Shown in pieces: positions 1 to 10,491 of a stretch of DNA of 30,771 bases. How positions within the stretch are numbered: the first letter of the stretch is position 1; each line of letters opens with the position of its first letter. Source of the DNA: Asterionellopsis glacialis (taxonomy: Eukaryota > Bacillariophyta > Plagiogrammaphyceae > Rhaphoneidales > Asterionellopsidaceae). The position numbers were made by a program, and so were the translations under genes. The stretch lies in contig WKLE02004806.1 in assembly GCA_014885115.2 (NCBI GenBank), positions 1 through 30,771 of the forward strand, in the 5' to 3' direction. The notes beneath the pieces are model-generated. The model was not told the DNA's origin and made no database searches. It saw only the letters and a list, made by a program, of their open reading frames with translations.

Positions 1-1458
1 TAGTAGCAAAATGACGCTAACCGGTTAGATTCATCCTGGAAAAAGGGCGAAATCGCGCGAAATTTCTGATCATGGATATATTAAAAAAAAAATCTTTTTG
101 TGTGCGGACTCTGCATTGCTGCTCAGAGCATACGGTACACCCCACTGCTTTTCACGCACATACTATTGAATTTTAGGGTGGAGAAGTATTTGGTCGCGTA
201 TTTTTTTAGATTTAACCTGTTTTAAAGTCATCTCGTGTGCAGCACTGCATAATATGTTAGAGGGGGAGGGGTGCATTCGATTGTGTTTGTACACTTAGCA
301 TTGGAGTCATTTTTGTATGGGACCAGTTGATGTCGTTCCTGAAGAAGCAGTTTTAAACGTCGCGATTTTTTTGTTATAAACCAAAGCGGAAAATAATTTA
401 GAGAACAACATCAAGAGTATGTGTATTTTTGAGACATCAAAGGATTTTTGTGCTTGCTTGTTTTGTTTCACCATTACTATATTTTCCTTCACTGTATCTT
501 TTTTTTGTTTTTCTTTTTAGAAAAAAAGAGAAGCAGTCTGACGAAGAATACGGTCAATAAGTACGAGTAAGAATGGTACTCGTACGTAATGCAGAGTTCG
601 TTGCCACCAATAGTAATCAATACTAATCTAAAACGTTCTTTACTTAACGATTTCTTATTTTTACGAACATTTGATAGTGATGGGTCCGATCGTACACGAT
701 GATATCCAAAATATATTTCGATGTTTTGATTGGCTGTGAAGTATTCACTGTGTCAGTTTGTTTGGTGCAAGGCCTTCTCGTTTTCCAATTATACATAAAA
801 CTCTAATATTAGAATTTACATAGTGTAAATTGCATGATGACGAACAAAAAAATCAGATTGACTCAGGTAGGGATTTAGAGGGCTCTACTGGCGGGTTCTT
901 TACGAGTTCTTTGTCTTCTACCCCCAATAATCCGATTTAGGACTATTTACTGTCTCTGCTGTTACCGGTTCGCTTTGAACACATCACTTCTACCACTCTG
1001 GTACCTCGGTACTGTTTGTTTCATAATATAAATTTACTAGCCTGGCACTATGGGAGGTACGATACACAAATCTACTGTACATGACCATTATAATATTATT
1101 ATGTTGTAGTGCGAATTGGAAACCAACTTTTTCCTTAGTTCTGAAAAAAGGTAAAAACTTAGTAAAGGCTATATCAAGTACCCAGGTACCAGGTAATACC
1201 TGTCCTTGTACCGTCAGTGACGAAGAAACACTGTACCTGGTACCAGGTACGGTACGACCTCTCCGCATACCTGGTACCAGGTACAGGTATTAATAGGTCT
1301 ACCAGGTATACTATCTTGCAATCAAAAACTACTGTGGTATATTTATTATATCGTATGAAGCTTTCCCCTCTCGCCATCCCACTTTGACTTGTGCCTCTCC
1401 TATTTCCTATTCAAGTCAGCACCTAGACTGGAGTGTTCACAACAGACGTACTATAACA
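1..1458. other. noncoding upstream region
   Basis: No credible coding region was seen. The stretch is A+T-leaning, with homopolymer T and A runs and frequent GTAC tetranucleotides. Open frames here (for example 307-492 on the minus strand and 990-1293 on both strands) lack recognisable protein character. The distal part, 1180-1310, holds palindromic repeats listed separately. The final 100 bases or so form the presumed promoter and 5' leader of the CRAL-TRIO gene. Confidence 0.6.
1182..1311. repeat. cluster of GGTACC-centred palindromes
   Basis: The sequence GTACCTGGTACCAGGTAC, a perfect 18-nt palindrome, lies at 1233-1250. A 16-nt version without the outermost pair is at 1268-1283, and the half-size form CCAGGTACCAGG is at 1182-1193. 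Degenerate half copies follow up to about 1311. The related motif TACCAGGTACC recurs far away near 15911-15921. The cluster lies 150 to 280 nt upstream of the CRAL-TRIO start codon, so it may be a regulatory array, a cruciform-forming repeat or the remains of a small mobile repeat. The sequence alone does not separate these. Confidence 0.75.
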
Positions 1459-2771
1459 ATGATGGCCAGTAACACGAGCAATGGTAGCAGAGGTGGTGAA
1501 GGATCATGGCTTCCTCAGTGGTTGTTTGAACGTCCATCATTTACATTTATATCTTTACAAGAAGAATTAAATGCTTTACCTCAAGAGGAGCGTATTCGTG
1601 CACATCGAGATAGAAGTGGTGAAGAAGATGAAGATATCGACGACTCACCTGAATTCTTTCAAATGAAAATACATGCCATGGATGAAGCCATAGATGCGAT
1701 AGAGGAAAAGGAAGCCTACGAAACAGCGGTGTTTGTGAATCCAACCTATGTCGAAAGTGATGCATTCCGTTTAGCATTTCTACGTGCTGAAGGATTTGAT
1801 GCGGTTACTGCTGCCAAGCGAATGGTACGATATTGGGAACGTAAAGTTGAATTGTTTGGCACTGAAAATGCGTTTAAACCGTCTGTAACAATCATGCATT
1901 TAAAAGAAGAAGACTACCCGGCTTTAGCCAAGGCTGGAATCAATGTCCTACCGCTTGTGGATGCTAGTGGTCGGGGCATGATCTATAGTGCCCTATCAGA
2001 ATGGGAACCCAACATTAATAGCATGGTACGTATTGCAAAGTAAAACTGCACTGCATGAGGATTTTGTGTGTCCATCACGCGTGGAAGGTTTTTTTAACGA
2101 GGTATCCTTCAGTCGAACTTGAATTCATCTTTATTGTTCTTTCTTTTCTAACCTTGGACACGACTTCTCTTGTTTTTGCATCATGTATTTCCCCTTTATG
2201 TTATGGTTCTCCATGTAATTTTACAATATGATAGATCCGTATTCTTTGGTATGCATTTCATGTAATATTATTTGATCCAGAAATAGGTGAATGTTCCCAA
2301 CAAAAAGGGATTGTCTTTTTGGGTGGGTCTGGCAGACCAAATTTTGAAAAGATACATCCATTCCATTCCATGTTGGATCTTCAAAAATTTACAAGACACA
2401 GTGTTTTCGACATGACAAAAGCTATACCTTTCCACTCCTTTACACCTCATTTTTTTTCACCGAATGCCTTTACGTTATCCATGATTGAACATTTGTTGTA
2501 TCATTTTGGATCCAAGATTCGTAAAGTGTTGAGTGTATACGATGTGACACAAGTACAGTCGAATATAGCAGCACTTGGGAATTACGGTATAGCCGCGAAT
2601 GCAGTTCCCACAGAACTGGGTGGGACATTACAACATAATTATCATCAATGGCTGTATGATCAAATATTTGATGAATTTGATGAAATGGGTTATGACTTTG
2701 AAGATGATAGTTGGAAAATGGAATATCCACATTTAGAAAAGTTGGCTGATCATTTGGAAGAGATTCTTTAA
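1459..2771 (+). CDS. CRAL-TRIO (Sec14-like) domain protein, two exons
   Basis: Predicted lipid-binding and transfer protein of the Sec14/CRAL-TRIO family, 367 residues when spliced. Exon 1 is 1459-2025 and exon 2 is 2235-2771, joined in phase 0. Exon 1 carries an acidic N-terminus and the helical CRAL-TRIO-N portion, with the typical phrase AFLRAEGFDAVTAAKRMVRYW (in part). Exon 2 starts in the IRILWYAFH segment of the lipid-binding lobe and ends with the characteristic IPTELGGTL-like phrase, here VPTELGGTLQHNY. Without splicing, exon 1 would stop at 2041 and the WYAFH segment would be missing, so this is a spliced gene and not a pseudogene. ATG 1459 is immediately followed by a second ATG at 1462; a longer upstream open frame lacks an ATG. 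A polyadenylation-like AATAAA lies at 2790-2795. Ligand and partners are unknown. Confidence 0.85.
2026..2234 (+). other. spliceosomal intron of CRAL-TRIO gene
   Basis: The intron is 209 nt, begins GTACGT and ends ATAG, phase 0. It was chosen because splicing restores the continuous family segment NSM|IRILWYAFH, whereas exon 2 is closed upstream by an in-frame TAG whose last two bases form the acceptor. Alternative donors at 2040 and acceptors at 2280 or 2286 either break the frame or drop the WYAFH motif. Confidence 0.8.
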
Positions 2772-4506
2772 AAAAAAGTGTGAATCTTGAATAAAAGTTT
2801 TTAAAAAAGAAGAAAAAGAGATAACTAATGATGACACTTCCATGTGTGCATGGAAATGGTGATATATCTTACGAAAAAAGCCCAGGTAACAACATCCTTC
2901 TATAAATTTTAGTTTTGAAGCAATATATGGAATGTGTTTGAAACTCTCTCTCTTTCTTCAACAAGCATACTGCAAAGTATGGTGCTTGCTGATCTCTAAA
3001 GGACATTGCTATTTTTCAATCTGATGTTATTTGTGAAAATGTTCTATAATTCCTTTTTTTTTAAAAACCAGACCTTCATCATGATAGGACTGTAATATCC
3101 TCTCTAGACTAGCCTATATTGACATTGGGAGGGGATTGTGCCTATATTTATTATTATATTAGATTTTGTAGGCAAATTTGGGATGGGGCACACTATACTT
3201 TGGTTTGTTTTATAATTATATTATATTTTTCTTAAGGTTCGCGTTTTGACCTTTGAAAACATTGAACTTGAGATTCAATAGTATTATGCCAAGACAAGTA
3301 AAGTACTGTATATATTATTATTTCTTTTTTCTTTTGTGTACCAGGGTGTACAATGTAGTACTAATTCTGTTCCAAACCTTATTGGGTTATATTCTATATT
3401 CTTGTTTTTGTGTTGCGCGCCTTTTTAAGGATGCGCGAGTATGTTCTTGGTATTTTTTTAAAAGTGACCGATTGTACGGTATTGCGATTTTCTAAAGTGA
3501 CACATCTTTTGCTACTTCAGTGGTTTGTAAGGTATGTACCAAGGACGGTTATGTACATAGTATGTACACTTGTGTAATAGGTACAGTAGTCCTACACGGT
3601 ATTTTACAATTATTGTCTTTGTTCGCATTTATTATCTTCGTTTCTTTTCCTTCATCGCCGGCGGCTGACATTATGGAGTTAATTCTTAGTGACTAGAGCT
3701 GTATTTAGTATTATCAAGTCACTCTTGTAAAATTGTTTTTATTTATAGAGTACTTTTGAGAAAGAGATTTTTTAACATCATAATGAGCACTTGAATTCGA
3801 GGGTGTACACTTATCGACCAGGCAAACTGTTCCATCCAGAAAGTTAGTGTACACTTGCGAATTACAAAACAGCTCTGTTAGAGTACAAAAACTGCACACA
3901 TTCTGCCGTTGGGTAGGTCCATCCTCTACTAGTACCAAGTGTACGGTACCGTTACAATTTTGGGGGGTACTTCCCGAAGAAGAAGCATGGCGATCATGGA
4001 AGCCAATAAGTGTTCCTCTCAGTGTTGAATTGCACGTTGACACAATACTTCGTCTGGCCCTGACCCGTAGATCATGTTCAACGTGTCGTATTGCACAGTT
4101 TGTAGGATAGTACTCGTTCGTCTGTCTTGTGGGAGAACAAGACAATCGCGGTAGTGACACAAAATACCGGTACAACGTACAACCAGTACTAGGTACCTTG
4201 TAGAAACGAAGACTAGAGAGAGCAGCCCCCCCGCTGAAGCACCCGCAAAACTCCGACAGCCAGTCACAGAAACTGCTGTCTCAATTGCAGACTTGAGCCA
4301 TTATTATCCCAAACACAAGTTTTATATAAAACGAACACCTGTTGAGATCAATAGACAACTTGGCTTACCTTACACTACATCGATCTCTCTCTATCTCGAT
4401 TGACTCTTTATTTCATTGATTCGTAAACCACAAAATTTTGCGTTTCATCGAAACAAAACCATTACTTACCAAACTAGGTACTAACTTACTAAGTAAGTAA
4501 GTTAAT
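2772..4506. other. intergenic region, no gene seen
   Basis: This 1.7 kb lies between two same-strand genes. It holds T-rich runs and many GTAC tetranucleotides, with repeated GTAC around 3535-3600. A frame at 3253-3495 and one on the minus strand at 3714-4175 are open but start at TTG and have no family character. The proximal 200 bases should contain the JmjC promoter. Confidence 0.55.
4323..4330 (+). promoter_or_regulatory. possible TATA box of the JmjC gene
   Basis: TATATAAA lies about 180 nt upstream of the JmjC ATG at 4507, a position compatible with a TATA element plus a 5' leader. The region is A+T-rich, so chance occurrence is possible. Confidence 0.35.
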
Positions 4507-6804
4507 ATGAGTTCCATCAATCATCGTTCTTCCAAGAGGCGCCGCCGTAGGCCACCGCAGGCGTACCACGCTACGTACGAATCATCCGTAGAAGAACGAT
4601 TTTTACAACAAGCCATTGCCAATTCGAAATTAGATCAACGTCGTCCCATGGATGGAAAATTAGATATCCCTGTCGGACCTACCTTTTTCCCTACAGTTGA
4701 AGAATTTCAAGGCAATCCACTTCATTATATCGAAAGTATTAAACCCATTGCTGAAAAATATGGTATATGCAAAATTGTTCCTCCAAAGGGATGGAATCCA
4801 CCATTCTGTGTCGATATGAAATCATCTCAAAAATTTCAAACCAAGGAACAATTGTTGTGGAGACTGCAAGAGGGAATTAGTTTTGGTGATGGAGAAGAAT
4901 ATAATGCCTCTGATTATCAAAATATGGCAAGTGAAAAGGCCAAAACATGGAAAGCAAAGTATTATCCAGAGCATGATTTATTAATGCATCATGGTCGCCG
5001 TACTGCGACTACAACGACAACTCCTTCTTCTCCTGCACAAGCACAAGGGACAGCAGCAGGCTCAACAGGAGAAACTACTACTACTACTACCAAGGAAAAA
5101 GAAGAAGAAAATGAACATGATCGTAAATTATTAACACCTGAGAATTTAGAACGCGATTATTGGGATATGGTGGAAACCCATAATCAAGAAGTTACAGTCG
5201 AATATGGGAATGATGTAGAGACAGATAAATTTGGATCAGGATTTCCCTTGAGTGAACGTGGACGATCAAAGTACGGGACCTGTGATCCGGAGAAAGTTAA
5301 TTTACCAGAACCCAAGTTTGGTACACCTGACTTTTATAAAGAAACATGGTGGAATTTAAATAATATACCCAGTGCACCTGATTCCGTATTGCGACATGTT
5401 CGTGTGGGCATTAATGGGATTAATGTTCCCTGGATGTATTATGGATGTATGTTTAGTACATTTTGTTGGCACAATGAAGATAATTATTTGTACAGTATTA
5501 ATTATCATCACAAGGGTGCTGCCAAACAATGGTACGGTGTACCGGGGACCAAAAAAGATTCTGATGGATTAGAAAAGGTCTTTAAAAGTTTTTTATCCAT
5601 TAAAATGAGAGACGTACCGGATTTGTTACATCATATCACAACCATGTTTAGTCCACGATTGTTACAGAATTCAGATGTGGGTGTTTGTAAGATCTTACAA
5701 TATCCTGGTGAATTCGTCGTAACGTTCCCACGTGCCTTTCATGGTGGATTTAGTTTAGGACCTAATGCAGGAGAGGCTGTGAACTTTGCTACACATGATT
5801 GGATTGCCTACGGGTCGGATGCCAATGAACGATACAGATCCTATGCACGTCCAGCTGTCTTCTCACATGATCGATTAACCTTTACAATGGCAAATCATTT
5901 ACACGAACAAAAACGCTACGGTACATGTTCATTGTTATTGGAAGAATTAGAACATTTGGTGAATGAAGAATTAAGTTTACGTACACAATTGATCGAAACG
6001 GGCGTACGTGATGTGTCCAATTTGATTACCTTGCCACGTAATCGATTAGATCAATTGGATGAAGAAAGTGCGGATTATGATGATAAGCGCTTATGTCATG
6101 CCTGTAAACATGTCTGTTTCTTTTCCGCCGTCGCATGTGAATGTAGTCAAACCAAGGTCAGTTGTTTACGACATAGTCATTACATGTGTCGATGTACACC
6201 CCACCGACGGTACTTGATGATTTGGAGTGATGAAGATGAATTGAAAACAACATTACAAAACGTACGTACGTATTGTGACACATTGAAACAACACGAAGAA
6301 GACAAAACGCAACAAGAAAGTACTACCGGTACTACGGCCAATACAACCACGACGGAAACCAAACCAAAATCCGAATCTCCCTCCAAATCATCCAAAAATA
6401 CTCCTACGATATATCAATTACCTATTGCACCTGGTGTCGAAAAAGATCGTGAATTACACAAACATGAACAAATCAATTTAGAACCAGTACTTGCAGATCC
6501 AAATTACATCCAACCTGTCCGTACGTATGATCCCAATAAACCCAAGGTGACAAGATCGGCCACATCCATGGCAGGATCACCTGTGATTACGACACCATCT
6601 ACTAGTACTAATGTAATGGAAGAAGATGAAAAAAGACGTCAAGTTAGTGATGGCAATGAAACATCGGATGGTGAAGATTCTTCTATCCACAACAAAATCA
6701 ATCACACGAATCAACAAGGTGATGTAGCTAGTAGTAATAGTGATACCAATACTTTACCCCCGACAAGTTCCAACGTACGAATTGTTTCGGCCGATATTCA
6801 GTAG
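4507..6804 (+). CDS. KDM5-like JmjN/JmjC histone lysine demethylase
   Basis: A 765-residue Fe(II)/2-oxoglutarate dioxygenase expected to remove methyl groups from histone H3 lysine, probably H3K4 by family similarity, in the nucleus. A basic KRRRRRP stretch at 10-16 could be a nuclear localisation signal. JmjN is at about 59-100 (FFPTVEEF, PPKGWNPP). A Thr/Glu-rich linker precedes the KDM5-like phrase VTVEYGNDV...FGSGFP. In JmjC the iron ligands read as H322 and E324 (CWHNED) and H412 (FPRAFHGG), a spacing of 88 from E324 that fits active enzymes. A C5HC2 zinc finger follows at about 530-563, with C530, C533, C544, C546, C553, H556, C561 and C563. The C-terminal 170 residues are low-complexity. 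No ARID, PHD, PLU-1 or FYR domains are visible, so the architecture is reduced relative to animal KDM5 and plant JMJ14-type proteins. No intron is apparent; AATAAA is at 6834-6839. Confidence 0.93.
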   Translation: MSSINHRSSKRRRRRPPQAYHATYESSVEERFLQQAIANSKLDQRRPMDGKLDIPVGPTFFPTVEEFQGNPLHYIESIKPIAEKYGICKIVPPKGWNPPFCVDMKSSQKFQTKEQLLWRLQEGISFGDGEEYNASDYQNMASEKAKTWKAKYYPEHDLLMHHGRRTATTTTTPSSPAQAQGTAAGSTGETTTTTTKEKEEENEHDRKLLTPENLERDYWDMVETHNQEVTVEYGNDVETDKFGSGFPLSERGRSKYGTCDPEKVNLPEPKFGTPDFYKETWWNLNNIPSAPDSVLRHVRVGINGINVPWMYYGCMFSTFCWHNEDNYLYSINYHHKGAAKQWYGVPGTKKDSDGLEKVFKSFLSIKMRDVPDLLHHITTMFSPRLLQNSDVGVCKILQYPGEFVVTFPRAFHGGFSLGPNAGEAVNFATHDWIAYGSDANERYRSYARPAVFSHDRLTFTMANHLHEQKRYGTCSLLLEELEHLVNEELSLRTQLIETGVRDVSNLITLPRNRLDQLDEESADYDDKRLCHACKHVCFFSAVACECSQTKVSCLRHSHYMCRCTPHRRYLMIWSDEDELKTTLQNVRTYCDTLKQHEEDKTQQESTTGTTANTTTTETKPKSESPSKSSKNTPTIYQLPIAPGVEKDRELHKHEQINLEPVLADPNYIQPVRTYDPNKPKVTRSATSMAGSPVITTPSTSTNVMEEDEKRRQVSDGNETSDGEDSSIHNKINHTNQQGDVASSNSDTNTLPPTSSNVRIVSADIQ

Positions 6805-7082
6805 GAAAGTACAATACATGTTTTTAAAAAAAGAATAAATTAGTAATGCAAAATATAGCTATTGATTACTCTATACAATACAGTACAGTAATGTTGATCA
6901 TTCCCCTCTTTTTTTCTTCTTCTTTTTGCCTTTTTTCAAAATATATTTCTTTTATGCTCTTTCGTTTATCTCTTTTTTTTCATTTCACTTTCTTTACTCA
7001 CTGTGAGGACTGCATAAATGTGGACATTGCTGACAATGTTACGTCACGTGATGCATGTAGACATTATCCATCACACACTTTT

Positions 7083-10000
7083 TTAAAGTTCAAATCCATT
7101 ATCTTTGAATCCAAAACGAACTTCATTTACAAGTTCACCAATCCATTTCACTTGATGTTGAATGACATTCTTGACAGCCGGAGTTCCGTCATTTTTCACC
7201 CACACCATGGATCGTTGAAGGAATCCCTTTGTTTGCGTCAATCCAGTTTTACTTGCTTTTGAAATGTGTGTCAAACCAGTTTTACTTGCTTTTGAAAGTT
7301 GTGTCAAACCAGTTTTACTTGTTTGTGAAATACGCTTTGTTAACCGTGCCATTCCTTCACCTTGGAACCAATCCATTGTCTTTTGATAAACCATCCGAAT
7401 TTCGGATACCGCATCTTTACTAACTTGTGTTACAAATTTTGTAGATACTTGTTGAATGGATTTAGCAGTCACCATTTGAAATTTTAACTTTCGGTTGTTA
7501 TCACTTTTTGTAGATCTTCCTCTTGGATGGAGATTAGTTCCACCTCTTGGTGTTGATTTTGTAGTAACTGGGTCGGATGACGACCATGATGATGCCATCA
7601 TACTACCAGGGATTTCCCTTCCAGAACCGCTAGTTGCTTGTTGTCCTCTGGTGCTAGTGGTTCTATCTTTTGTGTGGTCAGTGCTACCACTAGACGTGCC
7701 ACTCCTGGGAGAACTACCACTTGACATGGACTGAATCATGGCGTCTTTCTCAGACCTTAAAGTTCCTTGTCTATCTTGTTGTCCCCTAAGAATGGCTGAT
7801 GAAGCATGATTGTTTTCCGGCACAGGAGGAGTGAGATTGACAAGCGGTGATGACGATGACGAATCAACTTGAGTCTCTATCCTTACTTCAGTAGCAGCAG
7901 CAGCAGCAGTAACGGTATCCTGAACACTTGCATTATCCATCATGGTAGGTGGTCCACCAGTCTTTAGTTCATGATGCTCCATTGCTTGTCTAGAGGAGGA
8001 TGCAGCTGCATCACGGTCTCCTCCAGGAACAACATCTGATTCGGGACAACTGGCACTACCGCTGTTACTGTTACTACTACCACTGTAAGTTTGTGCAACT
8101 CCAATAGCAATAGCCAATAATGCTACAGCCACGACACTACCACGAACCAACATTTTACGTCGTTTTCGTTTCAATCGTCGTTCTTCATCTTCTGCCGGTC
8201 CGAATCCAACAGCCACAACTGCCAATGATTGCTTTTGTTCTTCAAGATACTTTTCTAATTCTTCTTTACGTTTTTTAGCATCTTTACGTCTTTGTTGTCG
8301 TCGTTGCTGTTGTTGTTGTGAAACACTCATGTTATTCTTGTTATTGACTTCAACTTCTCCTGCAAAAGAGCGTTCGCTACTTACACTCCGACCACGATCA
8401 CGACTTAAACTACGTTTACGACGATCCTTACGTGATAGTCCTGCTTTGCCATACCGTTCACGTGCTCGTTGTTTTAAAACCAAGTCAGAGGGTGTTGTGG
8501 ATGCTAATCCCCACGAGGGGGGTGGCAAAAGCATGGCAATTGAAGATGAGGTTGCTAATAACGATTCATCCGTAGTATGGTACTTTCGTGCAAGCCTAAG
8601 TAAGTTGCGTGGTGGAATACGACGCCTGTTGAAAAAATATTTGTGGTTGTTGTTGTAAAGAACAAGGAGAATGTCAGCGTAAAAAGAAAGCAGCAACCAC
8701 AAACGTTGCACAAAAATCAAAAATAGTTACGTACATGTAGGAAATGGCTAAATCCAATAATTCTTGAAAGGATACTTTACCACCATCTAAAAGATTTGTT
8801 CCACTCAACATGCTTGTACTTCCATCTATAGATGTATTGACAGATGTATTCATAGCATCCTGTGGACTCACCAACATGTAATCTTTCATATCTTCACTGA
8901 CATCTGTACCTAAACTAAATACATCAGATGTGGTATTCATATCATCTGTACTTAATGTTCCATCTGCGTCACCTTCATCGTCACCAGACATGTATCCATC
9001 ACCTACGGATTTCCATCCCACTGTACTGGAATTTTTAGGTAAGTCTGCCAAGGCACGATGCACAGATGCAAAGTCTCCAAATTCAGATGCCAACACTTGT
9101 TCACGATTTTGTTTTTGCAATACCATGGCGACACTCATGTAGACCGGCAAAAGGGGATGACTAACCAAAAAGGCATCAAACAAACGTTTGACCAAGGTCG
9201 TGTCACGTATATCATGACTAAACCATGTAATGACCCACGATAAACAAAAGTAAGGTTCCATACCGGCATGGTACAAATGGGAATGTACTTCGGAATCAAA
9301 GACAGCCAATAATGGAAATACAACCAGTCGTAAACATGATTGTAATTGTAAAAAGTTACGTCTCATGGCATCCCGTAAATGGGATCGTGATACCTGTAAC
9401 AAGACACGACAGGGTAAATCCAATCCCATGACCATGGCAAGGGAATCCATACTAGTCGTACCTCCTGATGCAGCATTACCAGGAGCAGCGCCCGCAGAGG
9501 GTCCGCTCCCACTGCCCCCCAAGGCTGATAAAAAGATACAGGCCACATCATGATATCCTTGATAGTAACATAATCGATCATTGTCAAGCTTGCCTGTCAC
9601 TTCATATGATTTTTTAATGGTAAAGTTAATCATATTGCCCAATCGAGTTTGTTTCCGTGTCAACAAGGAAGCAATTTTTCTTTTATGTTTGTGTTTCATT
9701 TGACGTCGTCGACTCCGTTGACTACCGGTTAATAAATGCCATGTACATCGTGCGGTATCCCGGTCAATTTGATCGTGATCTAAGCAATCAAATATTTGTT
9801 GTCGTGCCCGTAAACTCCCCTGGGATGGTTGAAATTGTTGTGGTGGTTTGGTCGGACTCGGCAAGGACGCCACGGATGGGGAAGAGGGTGGTTTGACAGG
9901 TAGGCCCATGGAGGAAGAGGATGTTGCATTTGTACTTGTATTGGACGTAGCAGAAGTGGTAGTACTATTACTACTCCTATTACTTACTGTATTGTTTTTA

Positions 10001-10491
10001 GGTGGAAGTCGATCGCGAGTACGCGATCGAGTGGCTCTGTCATTGTTGGTCACAAAGGTTGGAGTACTATGCAATCCAACCAATTTAGGCCATGCACGTC
10101 TTCGAACGGTGTCTAGAAAAAAATATAAAAGAGAAAAGGCAGAGAGAGTGTGAGAGTGAGAAAGAAATTTCATTAAATTAGAGATCCAAAGGAAGATAAA
10201 GTCAATTATTTGGAAAATTTTTAAATGATGGAAACGCGGAATCCATTCTCATTATTTCTTTTTCTTTCTGGGTTATATTGCAGTTGCTCATACAATCAGA
10301 TTGTATGATGGAGACACTCGAAAAATTCATCCAAACGTACCATTCACAAGACCACCTTCGGTTAATGCTAATTCACGTAAATGCCAAAGATCCACATCCG
10401 GTTCGGATAGTATTTGTGTTATTTCTTGGGCTTTCGAATTTAAATTGGTAGATGTTGTTCCTGCTGTATTTTTACTTCGTACAGAAGGCAT
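7083..10491 (-). CDS. TBC1D20/Gyp8-like Rab GTPase-activating protein, three exons
   Basis: Predicted Rab-GAP of the TBC1D20/Gyp8 type, which act on Rab1/Ypt1 at the ER and early Golgi. Exons on the minus strand are 10491-10341, 10112-8735 and 8625-7083, giving 1023 residues. Exon 1 ends with the TBC1D20-like phrase LALTEGGLVN and continues into TVRRRAWPKL. A Ser/Thr-rich insert of about 65 residues follows. The TBC signatures are then IDRDTAR (arginine finger R172) and YYQGYHD (glutamine finger Q235), plus LSWVITWFSHD and FLVSHPLLPVYMS. After splicing, ISYM joins RRIPPRNLL. A membrane segment lies at about 669-689 behind KRKRR. The last 330 residues are Ser-rich and contain 11-residue repeats. 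Exon 1 is only 50 codons, so it is easily missed. The start ATG at 10491 is the first in a frame opened at about 10545. Neighbour 11796-13550 is divergent. Confidence 0.85.
7239..7337 (-). repeat. three tandem 33-bp repeats in the Rab-GAP tail
   Basis: Units 7239-7271, 7272-7304 and 7305-7337 encode successive 11-residue units read on the minus strand as SKTGLTQLSKA, SKTGLTHISKA and SKTGLTQTKG-like. Copies differ at only a few bases. An 11-residue period is typical of amphipathic membrane-surface helices, such as those of apolipoprotein or perilipin type, but function here is inferred only. Confidence 0.85.
8626..8734 (-). other. intron 2 of the TBC Rab-GAP gene
   Basis: The intron is 109 nt on the minus strand, with donor GTACGT and acceptor TTTCAACAG, phase 2. 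The junction codon ATG is rebuilt from AT and G, joining LLDLAISYM to RRIPPRNLL and merging two long open frames into one protein. Confidence 0.8.
10113..10340 (-). other. intron 1 of the TBC Rab-GAP gene
   Basis: The intron is 228 nt on the minus strand, with donor GTACGT and acceptor TTTTTCTAG, phase 1. Splicing rebuilds an Asp codon and yields EGGLVN-D-TVRRRAWPKL, matching the N-terminal helix of TBC1D20-type proteins. Confidence 0.78.

Noticed and set aside
1384..1458. 25-codon N-terminal extension of the CRAL-TRIO frame
   Set aside because: The extension begins at TTG; the first ATG is at 1459.
2041..2318. CRAL-TRIO gene as a broken pseudogene
   Set aside because: A phase-0 GT-AG intron restores the full family segment.
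3253..3495. 80-residue frame rich in Phe, Tyr and Cys
   Set aside because: It starts at TTG and the hydrophobic character is explained by T-rich DNA.
3714..4175. 153-residue minus-strand open frame
   Set aside because: It starts at TTG, has no recognisable domain, and its composition reads as chance open frame in GTAC-rich noncoding DNA.
6846..7262. 138-residue plus-strand frame
   Set aside because: It overlaps the 3' end of the TBC gene on the opposite strand, and its first half is a translation of T-rich sequence.
9363..9587. short frames antisense or out of phase within the TBC exon
   Set aside because: These are shadows of the TBC coding sequence.
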